Shown piece by piece: positions 24,020 to 32,444 of a DNA stretch of 32,444 bases. The DNA comes from Hydrogenophilales bacterium 16-61-112 (GTDB taxonomy: Bacteria > Pseudomonadota > Gammaproteobacteria > Burkholderiales > Thiobacillaceae). The position numbers and the translations under genes were made by a program. Every line of letters starts with the position of its first letter. Positions within the stretch are counted from its first letter, which is position 1. The notes beneath the pieces were generated by a model. It did no database searches and was not told the origin of the DNA. It saw only the letters and a program-made list of their open reading frames with translations. Location: the NCBI GenBank assembly GCA_002257045.1, contig NCHD01000043.1:1-32444 (forward strand). Reading direction: 5' to 3'.

Positions 24020-26110
24020 ATGGCCTCAAGGGGTCGGATGGCGGGCAAAGTTTCCGGAGGTCGCAGCGGCGATCAAACCACCCTGATCATGCAGACGGTG
24101 CGCAAGCTGGCGAATAAGGAAGCCGGCAAGGTGCCCCTGATTGGCCATCTGCCTATCGAAAAACAATATCTGTATGCCGGCGGCGGCCTGGTCATTTCGT
24201 TGCTGCTGGCGGCCGGCTTCACGATTTACAGCACGGTGCAGCTCGACAACCGCGCGGGCTACGAGACGCGGACCGGTTCGCTCAAGGTGCTGTCGCAGCG
24301 ACTGCCGCTGACGGCGCAGCAATCCGTTCTGGGTAACGTCGGCGCGTTCAAGAAACTCGGCGAAGGCAAGCTCGAATTCGAGGCGACCTTGAAAGCGCTG
24401 ACCGAAGGCGACGACGAGGTGCCCGCGTCGAGTGGCGCGGCACTCGAGACGGTCGAAAAGGTCGGCAAGCAGTGGCAAGGCTTCAGCCCGCAAGTCGCAC
24501 AGATCTTGTCGCAGCAAAAAAACCTGATTTCGGTCAGCCAGAGCGTCAAGAAAATTAATACCTTGTCGCTCGACTTGCAGGAGGTTGCCGAGCAGCTCGT
24601 CGTCCAGCTTCTGGATTCGGGCGCCAGTGCGCGCGACGTGGCACGGGCCGACCAGCTCGTCATGCTCAGCCAGCGGCTGCCGAAAAACGCGAACTTGCTG
24701 CTGTCGGCCGACCTGATCGATCCGGAGGTGGTCCTGCAGATGGAACGGGACACCACCCTGTTCCGCGACACGGTGCAGGGCCTGATGGAAGGCGCGTTTG
24801 GCCAGAGTGAAAACAACATGCGCTCGATGGAGGACCTGGGCACCAACATGGGCGACATGGTGGAGGCGGTCGGATCGGTGCTGAGCAATACGCCGCCACT
24901 GCTGAAGGCCAAGCTGGCGGCAAACAACCTGTTCGTCGGCAGTGACGCCTTGCTCAAGGATACCGAGCAGTTGTCGCAGGACTACCAGTCTGTCGGCGGC
25001 GCCGGCTATCTGCTGGCGAGCGTGTTCGGCTTGCTGGCGGTTGCCTCGCTGGTATTGCTGGGGCTGGTGAACATTAACGAAACCAAGTCGCGCGCCCGCA
25101 AGAGCGAAGAGGAAAATGCCCGCAACCAGGAGGCGATTCTGCGCCTGATGGACGAACTGGGCGAACTGGCAGAGGGCAACCTCACCATTAACGCCAGCGT
25201 GACCGAGGACATCACCGGCGCGGTGGCCGACTCGATCAACTACACGGTCGAAGAGTTGCGCAGTCTGGTGCGCGGCATTAACACCGCCACGCTGCAGATG
25301 GACCAGGCGGCCGAACAGGCTTCCGGGGTGTCGGACTCCTTGCAGGAAGCGTCGAAACGTCAGGTGGACGAAATCGAGACGACCTCGACCGCAGTGGTGC
25401 GGCTTGCACAGTCGGTGCAGGAAGTGTCGGGCAATGCCGCCGAGTCTGCCCGCGTGGCGGAACAGTCGATGGCAGCCGCAGAAAAAGGTCAGCAGGCGGT
25501 GGCCAACGCGATCACCAGCATGAACGGGCTGCGCGAGCAGATTCAGGAAACCTCGAAGCGAATCAAGCGGCTGGGCGAGTCGTCGCAGGAGATTGGCGAG
25601 ATCGTCGAGCTGATTTCCGACATTACCGAACAGACCAACGTGCTGGCGCTCAACGCCGCCATTCAGGCAGCGTCTGCGGGCGAAGCCGGCCGCGGCTTCT
25701 CGGTGGTGGCAGAAGAGGTGCAGCGACTGGCGGAACGTTCCGCAGACGCGACCAAGCAGATTGCAGCGATCGTGAAAACCATTCAATCGGACACGCACGA
25801 CACCGTGGCGGCGATGGAGGTCTCGACCCAGGGCGTGGTCGAGGGCGCCAAGCTGTCCGACGCCGCCGGCCAGACGCTGGCCGAGATCGGCGACGTGTCG
25901 AAGAAGCTGGCCAGCCTGATTGCCGATATTTCCTCGGCCACGCAAAACCAGGCCGAATCGACCGCGCTGGTGGCCGAAACCATGCAGGACATCAAGTCGA
26001 TTTCGCTGCAGACCAGTAGCGGCACGCAGCAGACGGCGGACTCGATTGGCGGCATGAAACAGCTGGCACACGACCTCAAGAACTCGGTTGCGGGCTTCAA
26101 GCTGGCCTGA
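24020..26110 (+). CDS. pilJ: Twitching-motility chemoreceptor PilJ
   Basis: Methyl-accepting chemotaxis receptor of 696 residues that senses surface contact or pili for the Pil-Chp system. After the conserved [18 protein letters not shown] it has a first membrane helix (about 58–78), a long helical periplasmic region with PilJ-type repeats ([20 protein letters not shown] ... [20 protein letters not shown]), a second membrane helix near 335–355, a HAMP-like stretch and the signalling hairpin ([38 protein letters not shown]). The start is uncertain. A well-placed GGAG precedes ATG 24004, which opens in another frame ([10 protein letters not shown]); removing one G from the GGGG at 24030–24033 would join that start to this frame. 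As written, ATG 24020 or 24038 must be used. Confidence 0.93.
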   Translation: MASRGRMAGKVSGGRSGDQTTLIMQTVRKLANKEAGKVPLIGHLPIEKQYLYAGGGLVISLLLAAGFTIYSTVQLDNRAGYETRTGSLKVLSQRLPLTAQQSVLGNVGAFKKLGEGKLEFEATLKALTEGDDEVPASSGAALETVEKVGKQWQGFSPQVAQILSQQKNLISVSQSVKKINTLSLDLQEVAEQLVVQLLDSGASARDVARADQLVMLSQRLPKNANLLLSADLIDPEVVLQMERDTTLFRDTVQGLMEGAFGQSENNMRSMEDLGTNMGDMVEAVGSVLSNTPPLLKAKLAANNLFVGSDALLKDTEQLSQDYQSVGGAGYLLASVFGLLAVASLVLLGLVNINETKSRARKSEEENARNQEAILRLMDELGELAEGNLTINASVTEDITGAVADSINYTVEELRSLVRGINTATLQMDQAAEQASGVSDSLQEASKRQVDEIETTSTAVVRLAQSVQEVSGNAAESARVAEQSMAAAEKGQQAVANAITSMNGLREQIQETSKRIKRLGESSQEIGEIVELISDITEQTNVLALNAAIQAASAGEAGRGFSVVAEEVQRLAERSADATKQIAAIVKTIQSDTHDTVAAMEVSTQGVVEGAKLSDAAGQTLAEIGDVSKKLASLIADISSATQNQAESTALVAETMQDIKSISLQTSSGTQQTADSIGGMKQLAHDLKNSVAGFKLA

Positions 26111-26180
26111 TCGACTGTTCTCAAACCAGAAACACGCAACCGATTTACGACGGCTGAACCCACGTCAGGAAGAACACACC

Positions 26181-29100
26181 ATGAGCGCCTTACTCGACTA
26201 TGACACCGGCCCCTTGAACTGGGTGCGCGCGGATATCGATGTTGCCCTGCAGGCTGCCCTCGGGCGGGTGCAGGCCTACAGCAGCGATGCCGACCTGACC
26301 AATGCCCTGCGGCTGGCGCGCGGCGACGCACACCAGGTGGCCGGTGCATTGCATATGGTCGGTCTCGAAGGGGCGGCAACAGTAGCGGGCACGCTTGAGG
26401 CGTGCCTGATCGATATCAACGAAGCGCGCTTGCCGGCCAGCGACGAAGCGCTGCGCGCCCTGCGCAATACGCTTGAGGGCCTGCAACGCTGGATCAAGGA
26501 TTTGTCGGACGGCCGGGGCAGCGGCGAACTGGCGCTGTTCCCCTTGTACAAGCGCTTGCGCGAGTTGCAGGGCGCTGAACGGATTTTCGAAGGCGAACTG
26601 TTTTTCCCCGACTTGCAGGTACGGGGTGCAGGCAAGACCGCAGGCGCCGGCCTGTCCCAGGATGCGCTGGCAGCCGAAGTCAAAACCGCGCGCGGCCTGT
26701 TTCAGCGCGGCTTGCTGGCTTTCTTGCGCAACGTCGAGGCCGAACAGGGCTTGCAGCGCATGCGTGAAGCGCTCGCCGCAATCGAGCGCATTGCGCCGTC
26801 GCAGGCCTCGCAAACCTTTTGGTGGGCGTGCGTGGGTTTTATCGACAGCCTGATCGCGCGCGGCGTCGAAGCCGATTTCCACGTCAAGCAGCTGCTTGCG
26901 CGGGTGGATCTGCAGATGCGCCGCTTGATCGAAGGCTCTCCGCAGGTCGCGGAGCGGCTGCTGCGCGACGCGCTGTTTTTCGTTGCCAAAAGCCAGACGA
27001 TAGATGGCCGGGCAGCGGAAGTGCGCAGCTCGCTGGGCCTCGATCGCTATTTGCCGGGCCGTGGCTTGCTCGACCCCGAGGCGCTGGCGCGCATGCGCCC
27101 CGTACTCGATGCCCTGCAAAGCGGCCTGAAATCGGCGCGCGACAGCTGGCATGCTTATGTCGAAGGGCACCCAGACCAGCTCGAACAGTTTCAGCATCAA
27201 CTGGCACGAATGCAGCCGCAGGCGCAGTCGTTCGAAAACAGCGGCCTGGCCGCGCTGCTGGGCGAGTTGTCGACTACCGCCAATGCGGCAGGTCAGCGCG
27301 AAACCGACATGCGCGAACAAATGAATCTGGAGGTCGCGTCCACACTGCTGTTCGTGCAGAACGCGATTGAACACGAAGACGTGCTGCACGCCGATTTTGC
27401 CGCCCGCGCAGCGGGACAGCAGGCGCGTTTGAACGCCCTGCTCGAAGGCCGCGACATGCCGGCCGCGGTGATGGTCGATGCGAATCAGCGCGAAGCCGAA
27501 CGCGACATGCTGGTGCAGATGGCGCAGGAGGTCAGCCTCAACCTGAAACAGATGGAAGAGGCGCTGGATGCCTTCTTCCGCGATGAAGACGAACGTCCGC
27601 GACTGGCCGAGCTACCGGTTCTGGCGATCCAGGCGCAAGGCGCGCTGACCATGCTCGAACTGCCCGAGGCGGCCAGTCTGCTGGCCGCCGCGACCGCGAC
27701 CGTGCAGCCGTTTGTTGCCGAAGGGTTCCCCGATGGGGCCACCCGCCAGCGCTTGGCCGATGCGTTTTCCAGCCTCGGTATTTATGTCGAGTCCTATTGT
27801 GCCGGACGTGCCGATGCGGGCCGCATCCTGCGCCCCGTGCTCATCGATTTCGGCCTGCTCGATGCCGGGAGCGTGCAGGAAGAAGGGCTCGGTGAAACCG
27901 TCGAGTCGGGCCTGCCGGCGCGAAAAGCCGAGGTTCAGGCGGGTTATCTGGGTTGGCGTGACGAAGCTGACGCCGATTCAAAAAAAAAATTCATTGATGC
28001 ACTGATCGAACTCAGCCATGACGCCGACCTGATCGACGACACCACGCTGAAAAACCAGACCCGCAGCGCGCTCGATGCCAGTCGCGATGCCCTTGAGCCT
28101 TCGCCGGCGCTCGATGAGGCAATCGCCACCATGACCGGCCTGGCGCTGCCCGCACGCGCCGTGGCTGTGACCAACGCGCCGTTGACGCTGGAAGGCGCCG
28201 AGCCGGCGAACGAGCCGCAGGACGCGCAACCGCTGGCAAGCGGCGAGTCCTTCGACCTGGCTGAGTTGGAGGCTGAGGCGCCGGCATTCTGCGCGATTGA
28301 GGTGCCTGTCCTGTCCGAATCCGTCGCCGAGGCTGTCATTACACAACCGGACGAGCCGGCGACGCTGGAAGACACTTTGCTGGCAGCGATGCCGGAAGAC
28401 GCCGAACCCGAGCTGGTGGAAATCTTTCTTGAAGAAGCCAACGAAGTGCTGGCAACCCTGGGCGAAGCCTGCGAGGTGTGCCGGAACAAGCCGGACGACC
28501 AGGCATCGCTCACCGTGATCCGTCGTGCGTTTCATACCCTGAAGGGCAGTGGCCGCATGGTCGGGCTGAACGAACTGGGCGAAACCGGCTGGCGTTTCGA
28601 ACAGTTGATGAACGGCTGGCTGGCGGAAAAGAAATCGGCTAACAGTGATTTGCTGCGCCTGCTGGGTCGGGCGCGCGACGTTTTCCAGGACTGGGTCAAT
28701 GCCCTGCAGTCGAATCAGCCGGTTGCCTTGCCGGTGCCGGCCCTGCTGGCGGCACTCGAGCGCGTGGCGCGCGGCGATGCGCTGGATGCTGCGCCCGTGA
28801 TGGTGGCCGCGCCGGTTGCCGAACAGGAAACCGCACAACCGGAAAGCGTGGCGGAAGCCGCCTACGAAATCGAAGTCGCAGCCACTGCGCCCGCTACGGA
28901 GTCCGCGGCTGAGTCTGTCGTCGAATGGCCTGCCGATAGCGAAACAGACTGGCTGGCGCCGCTTGCACAGGCGAATGAGCCGACGAACGAACCTGACGCA
29001 GTGCCTGAGCCAGAAGCGCCGGTTACCGCGACCGCTCTCGAAAGCCTCGAGCCTGAAGCCGCATTCGAAGCCGTCATCGAAGTCGCTGCGCCGCAGCCGG

Positions 29101-32100
29101 ATGTCGCGCTGTCCGTACCGGCCGTGATCGAGGCCTTGACGCCTCCCGCCCCGTTGCTCGACGTCGGGGCCATCATCGAATATGCCGTCGCCCCGATTGT
29201 GGCCGAAGTGGCAGCGGATGAACCCGCCGCGCCGCAGCCAGCCGACGAAATCTGCATCGGCTCGGTCTGCATCTCCAGTGGTCTGCACGAAGTGTTCATG
29301 ACCGAAGCGCGGCAACGTCTGGACATGTTGCAGAGCGAAGCCGAGCGTCATGCCGACATGGCCAACAGTGCGGTCAGCGAGCACGCGCGGCGCGCCATCC
29401 ATACGCTGGGCGGCATCGCCGGAACGGCAGGCATCGCCCCGCTGGCCGAGTTGTCGCATGCGCTCGAGTTGTACTGGAACCGCTTTGTGCATGCTCCGCT
29501 GCCGGTAGCGCACCTGTCGCTGGTGCAGGACACGGTTGCGCGCCTGCATGAGATGTTTGCATCCGTCGAAAACCTGCAATTACCCGAGCCCGCAGGCGAT
29601 CTGATCGCCGTGCTGGGCGAACTGGAAGACGAACAGGCGATGCCGGAAGCGGTCGCTTTCGAGTCGCCCGCGCTTGAGTCGGCAGACGCTCTGGTCATCG
29701 AGATGCAAGCCGATATCCTGATCGAAGCCGAGCCCGAAATGGCAATGGCGCCCGTAACGGAAGAAACGGGGCATGGCGAGGTAGTCGCCGGCGTGCTCGA
29801 CGTGAGTGCCCTGATTCCCGATATGAAGATGGCTGCGCCCGCGCCCGTATTCGAGCGGCGCGAAGTCACCGACGAACTGGATGAACAGCTGTTGCCGATT
29901 TTCCTCGAGGAAGCCGACACGCTGGTACCCGAGGCCAGCGCACAACTGCGCGCCTGGCATGCGGCACCCGGCGACGCTTCGATGCGCAATGCCTTGCAGC
30001 GCACCCTGCACACCATCAAGGGCAGCGCGCGCATGGTCGGCGCAATGCGTCTGGGCGAGCTGACCCACGTGATGGAATCGCGCGTGATTGCGGTGATGGA
30101 AGGTCATCTGGGTGCAAGCACGGAAGTGTTCGAAACCCTCGAGGCCCAGGTCGATCGCCTGGCCGAGGCGGTTGAGCGACTGAAACGTGGCGAGCTGATG
30201 GCGCTGAACGAAGAGGTGGCCGAGCCGCTGGCCGCGCCCATCGAACCGGTGCTTGCGCCGGCAGAAGGCGCACCCGTCGCGACCAGTGCAGTCCAGGCCG
30301 ACCCGCTTGCGATTGCCCAGCCGGTCACGCGCGACAGCAATGCGCTGACCTTGCGTGTGCGCGCCGACTGGATTGACCGCCTGGTGAACCAGGCCGGTGA
30401 AGTGGCGATTGCCCGCTCGCGGATCGAAAGCGAAGTGTTTGCGTTCAAACGCCATGTCGGCGAATTGTCCGACGCGCTGGTGCGCCTGCGCGGCCACATT
30501 CGCGAAGTCGAAATCCAGGCTGAGTCGCAGATGCAGGCGACCTTCCATACCCAAGGCGAGTCCGAAGGCTTCGACCCGCTGGAATTCGACCGCTTCACCC
30601 GTTTCCAGGAAGTCACGCGCTTCCTCGCGGAAAGCGTGAACGACATTTCCACCGTGCAGCATATTTTGCTGGCCCGCCTGGGCGAGGCCGATGCCGCGCT
30701 GATCCAGCAAACGCGCCTCAATCGCGAACTGCAGCAGGATCTGCTGCGGGTGCGGATGGTGCCTTTGTATTCGGTGGCCGAACGGCTGTATCGCACGGTG
30801 CGCCAGACCGCACGCGATGTCGACAAGCGCGCCCAGCTCGACATTCAGGGCGGCGAACTGGAAATCGACCGCTCGGTGCTGGAAAAAGTCACCGCCCCGC
30901 TGGAGCACCTGCTGCGCAACGCACTGGCGCACGGCATCGAGACGCCGGAAACCCGCCGCGCCGCAGGCAAGGCCGAGTTCGGCGAAATCGTGCTGACCGC
31001 ACGCCAGTCCGGCAATGAAATGCTGATCACCGTGAAAGATGATGGCGGCGGTCTCGACTACGCCCGCATCCGCGAAAAAGCCGAGGCCAATGGCTTGCTG
31101 CTGCCAGGTGTCGAGCCCACCGAAACCCTGCTGGCGCAGATGATCTTTACAGCAGGCTTCTCCACCGCAGATACGGTCACCCAAGTGGCCGGGCGCGGTG
31201 TCGGCATGGATGTGGTCAAGAGCGAAATCTCGGCCTTGGGCGGACGCATCGACATCAGCTCGGAAGCCGGTGTCGGCACCAGCTTCAACATCTTCCTGCC
31301 GCTGACGCTGGCGATGACGCAGGCGGTGATGATTCAGGCAGCCAAGCGCGACTTTGCCCTGCCCGCACCGCTGGTGCGCCAGGTGCTGGAACTCAAGCCG
31401 CACGAGCTGGAAGAAGCGATGGCGGCAGGCGAAATCAACTGGCGCGGCGGCAAGTATCCGCTGTCGTATCTGCCGCACCTGCTGGGCGAGACCGACGCGG
31501 TGCACGAAGTGCTGCGCTACAACCCGGTGGTGCTGCTGGCCAGCGGCGCCAGTCAGGCGGCCGTGCTGGTCGACACCATCGAGGGCACGCGCGAAATCGT
31601 GGTCAAGAACATTGGCCCGCAGATGGCGCGGATTACCGGCGTCGCCGGCGCCACCGTACGCGGCGATGGGCGCGTGGTGCTGATTCTCAACCCCGTGCCG
31701 TTGGCCCTGCGCTGGGCCAGCTTGCCGCGCAGCGCCGCTGAGCGGAATGTTCCCGCCGCCGCCAAAGCAGACGTCATTGCGGTTGTGCAACCGCCGATGG
31801 TGCTGGTGGTCGACGATTCGCTCACCGTGCGGAAAATCACCACGCGCCTGCTGACGCGCGAAGGCTTCCGCGTGGACAGCGCCAAAGACGGCGTCGATGC
31901 GCTGGAAAAAATGCGTGACCTGCTCCCCGATGTCGTGCTGCTCGACGTCGAAATGCCACGCATGGATGGCTTCGAACTGGCTCGCGTGATGCGTGCGGAT
32001 GAACGCATGAAGTCGGTGCCGATCATCATGATCACCTCACGCACCGCCGACAAGCACCGCAACCTCGCGCTGGAAATTGGGGTGAATGTCTATCTGGGTA

Positions 32101-32174
32101 AACCGTATCAGGAGCATCTGCTGCTTGAGCACATTGCCGAGCAGTTGGGGCGGGAAGTTACCCTGACGGCATAA
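26181..32174 (+). CDS. pilL: Hybrid chemosensory histidine kinase PilL/ChpA
   Basis: CheA-type kinase of 1,997 residues that phosphorylates PilG and PilH. Domains in order: a degenerate N-terminal Hpt-like segment (His51 in HQVAGALHMVG, Lys of the motif replaced by Ala); a long helical region; Hpt with His785 (FHTLKGSGRMVG); a third with His1074 (IHTLGGIAGTAG, Lys replaced by Gly); a fourth with His1277 (LHTIKGSARMVG); dimerisation helices; the HATPase domain with N box Asn1580 (HLLRNALAHGIE), DDGGGL and GRGVGMDVV; a CheW-like domain; and a C-terminal receiver with Asp1922 (LLDVEMPRMDG). Ala/Glu/Pro-rich linkers separate the Hpt domains. ATG 26181 follows AGGAAG. An A10 run lies at codons 600–603. 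A terminator follows 17 bp after the stop. Confidence 0.95.
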   Translation: MSALLDYDTGPLNWVRADIDVALQAALGRVQAYSSDADLTNALRLARGDAHQVAGALHMVGLEGAATVAGTLEACLIDINEARLPASDEALRALRNTLEGLQRWIKDLSDGRGSGELALFPLYKRLRELQGAERIFEGELFFPDLQVRGAGKTAGAGLSQDALAAEVKTARGLFQRGLLAFLRNVEAEQGLQRMREALAAIERIAPSQASQTFWWACVGFIDSLIARGVEADFHVKQLLARVDLQMRRLIEGSPQVAERLLRDALFFVAKSQTIDGRAAEVRSSLGLDRYLPGRGLLDPEALARMRPVLDALQSGLKSARDSWHAYVEGHPDQLEQFQHQLARMQPQAQSFENSGLAALLGELSTTANAAGQRETDMREQMNLEVASTLLFVQNAIEHEDVLHADFAARAAGQQARLNALLEGRDMPAAVMVDANQREAERDMLVQMAQEVSLNLKQMEEALDAFFRDEDERPRLAELPVLAIQAQGALTMLELPEAASLLAAATATVQPFVAEGFPDGATRQRLADAFSSLGIYVESYCAGRADAGRILRPVLIDFGLLDAGSVQEEGLGETVESGLPARKAEVQAGYLGWRDEADADSKKKFIDALIELSHDADLIDDTTLKNQTRSALDASRDALEPSPALDEAIATMTGLALPARAVAVTNAPLTLEGAEPANEPQDAQPLASGESFDLAELEAEAPAFCAIEVPVLSESVAEAVITQPDEPATLEDTLLAAMPEDAEPELVEIFLEEANEVLATLGEACEVCRNKPDDQASLTVIRRAFHTLKGSGRMVGLNELGETGWRFEQLMNGWLAEKKSANSDLLRLLGRARDVFQDWVNALQSNQPVALPVPALLAALERVARGDALDAAPVMVAAPVAEQETAQPESVAEAAYEIEVAATAPATESAAESVVEWPADSETDWLAPLAQANEPTNEPDAVPEPEAPVTATALESLEPEAAFEAVIEVAAPQPDVALSVPAVIEALTPPAPLLDVGAIIEYAVAPIVAEVAADEPAAPQPADEICIGSVCISSGLHEVFMTEARQRLDMLQSEAERHADMANSAVSEHARRAIHTLGGIAGTAGIAPLAELSHALELYWNRFVHAPLPVAHLSLVQDTVARLHEMFASVENLQLPEPAGDLIAVLGELEDEQAMPEAVAFESPALESADALVIEMQADILIEAEPEMAMAPVTEETGHGEVVAGVLDVSALIPDMKMAAPAPVFERREVTDELDEQLLPIFLEEADTLVPEASAQLRAWHAAPGDASMRNALQRTLHTIKGSARMVGAMRLGELTHVMESRVIAVMEGHLGASTEVFETLEAQVDRLAEAVERLKRGELMALNEEVAEPLAAPIEPVLAPAEGAPVATSAVQADPLAIAQPVTRDSNALTLRVRADWIDRLVNQAGEVAIARSRIESEVFAFKRHVGELSDALVRLRGHIREVEIQAESQMQATFHTQGESEGFDPLEFDRFTRFQEVTRFLAESVNDISTVQHILLARLGEADAALIQQTRLNRELQQDLLRVRMVPLYSVAERLYRTVRQTARDVDKRAQLDIQGGELEIDRSVLEKVTAPLEHLLRNALAHGIETPETRRAAGKAEFGEIVLTARQSGNEMLITVKDDGGGLDYARIREKAEANGLLLPGVEPTETLLAQMIFTAGFSTADTVTQVAGRGVGMDVVKSEISALGGRIDISSEAGVGTSFNIFLPLTLAMTQAVMIQAAKRDFALPAPLVRQVLELKPHELEEAMAAGEINWRGGKYPLSYLPHLLGETDAVHEVLRYNPVVLLASGASQAAVLVDTIEGTREIVVKNIGPQMARITGVAGATVRGDGRVVLILNPVPLALRWASLPRSAAERNVPAAAKADVIAVVQPPMVLVVDDSLTVRKITTRLLTREGFRVDSAKDGVDALEKMRDLLPDVVLLDVEMPRMDGFELARVMRADERMKSVPIIMITSRTADKHRNLALEIGVNVYLGKPYQEHLLLEHIAEQLGREVTLTA

Positions 32175-32190
32175 ACGGGTAACGACGTGG

Positions 32191-32227
32191 CAATAAAAAA
32201 CGGGCATTCAGTGCCCGTTTTTTATTG
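32191..32227 (+). terminator. Terminator of the pil operon
   Basis: A perfect 16-bp stem (32191–32206 with 32212–32227, 5-base loop) with a CGGGCA core and T6 on the plus strand, 17 bp after the pilL stop. Matching A6 on the left makes it potentially bidirectional. Confidence 0.93.
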
Positions 32228-32444
32228 GGTTGGCTGGTATGGATGTTGGGCGTGTAACACGCCTGCCATCACACCAGACCCACCCGCGTTATCGAACGGA
32301 TTAAGCGACGTATTTCGGCCACAAGAAGTCATTGAGTGTTTCTTGCGAAAGCAGACATTCAGGCACTTAGGTTGTATGCGATTCGCCTACGACATCGACT
32401 TCCAACGAATTTTGAAGTCAACACCAGCCGGGCCTTAGAGCATG
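32228..32444. other. Intergenic tail of the window without a supported gene
   Basis: Base composition is visibly less GC-rich than the coding regions. A short plus-strand frame crosses the terminator hairpin and is not credible. The only structure I see is a 15-bp inverted repeat GGCGTGT-A-ACACGCC at 32249–32263. No RNA gene or promoter could be identified. Confidence 0.4.

Noticed and set aside
24026-26071. Open frame of 681 codons antisense to pilJ
   Set aside because: Low-complexity Leu/Arg/His-rich product that mirrors the heptad repeats of the receptor; no start signal or family resemblance.
29580-31790. Open frame of 736 codons on the minus strand, antisense to pilL, with a second of 533 codons beside it
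   Set aside because: His/Arg/Gln-rich translations without domains, typical of the complement of GC-rich codons; the plus strand clearly encodes PilL.
32187-32438. Plus-strand frame of 83 codons at the right edge
   Set aside because: It starts inside the pilL terminator hairpin, lacks a ribosome-binding site and has no recognisable motif.

Overview
The window reads as one contiguous stretch of a GC-rich betaproteobacterial chromosome, most likely from the Nitrosomonadales/Thiobacillaceae area. The clues are the gene order argS–SPOR protein–dsbA–SDR, the block rubredoxin / thiD–thiE–hemL next to pilGHIJL, PEP-CTERM exosortase substrates, and a DsrS-like protein of the kind carried by dsr-type sulfur oxidisers. 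This placement is inferred from gene content; no 16S or tRNA gene is present.

Layout. 1–1768 (minus): membrane permeases livM (cut by the window edge) and livH. 1998–5714 (plus): argS, a SPOR-domain protein, dsbA and a short-chain dehydrogenase in a tight run, followed by an orphan LuxR-type response regulator (5742–6374) that ends at a near-perfect 22-bp hairpin. 6444–8003 (minus): two PEP-CTERM surface-protein genes, the first broken by in-frame stops, the second intact behind a consensus sigma-54 promoter. 8186–11290 (minus): glmU intact and glmS carrying three separate frame-breaking internal deletions. 11413–14452: fxsA (minus) and cutA–dsbD (plus) diverging from start codons only 3 bp apart; the DsbD has two tandem N-terminal periplasmic domains. 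14454–16739 (minus): a Tat-exported transglutaminase-like protein and a DsrS-like protein. 16879–18371 (plus): a diheme cytochrome c fused to DUF302 plus a separate exported DUF302 protein, behind a 16-bp perfect palindrome. 18388–21162 (minus): thiD–thiE–hemL. 21217–22455 (plus): rubredoxin and an exported protein of unknown function. 22632–32174 (plus): the twitching-motility chemosensory cluster pilG, pilH, pilI, pilJ and a 1,997-residue PilL/ChpA hybrid kinase. 32228–32444 holds no gene I can support.

Themes. Envelope redox chemistry recurs (DsbA, DsbD, CutA neighbour, cytochrome–DUF302, rubredoxin), as do surface and cell-wall functions (SPOR, GlmU/GlmS, PEP-CTERM, type IV pilus control). 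The most unusual points are the state of glmS, the nonsense-riddled PEP-CTERM gene flanked by two matching hairpins, the sigma-54 promoter of its intact neighbour, the palindromic control site of the cytochrome–DUF302 pair, and an A10 tract inside pilL where a one-base slip either way would hit a stop almost at once. Some lesions (glmS, the pilJ 5' end) could be assembly or sequencing errors, and reads would settle this. I found no tRNA, rRNA, CRISPR array, insertion sequence or phage gene.
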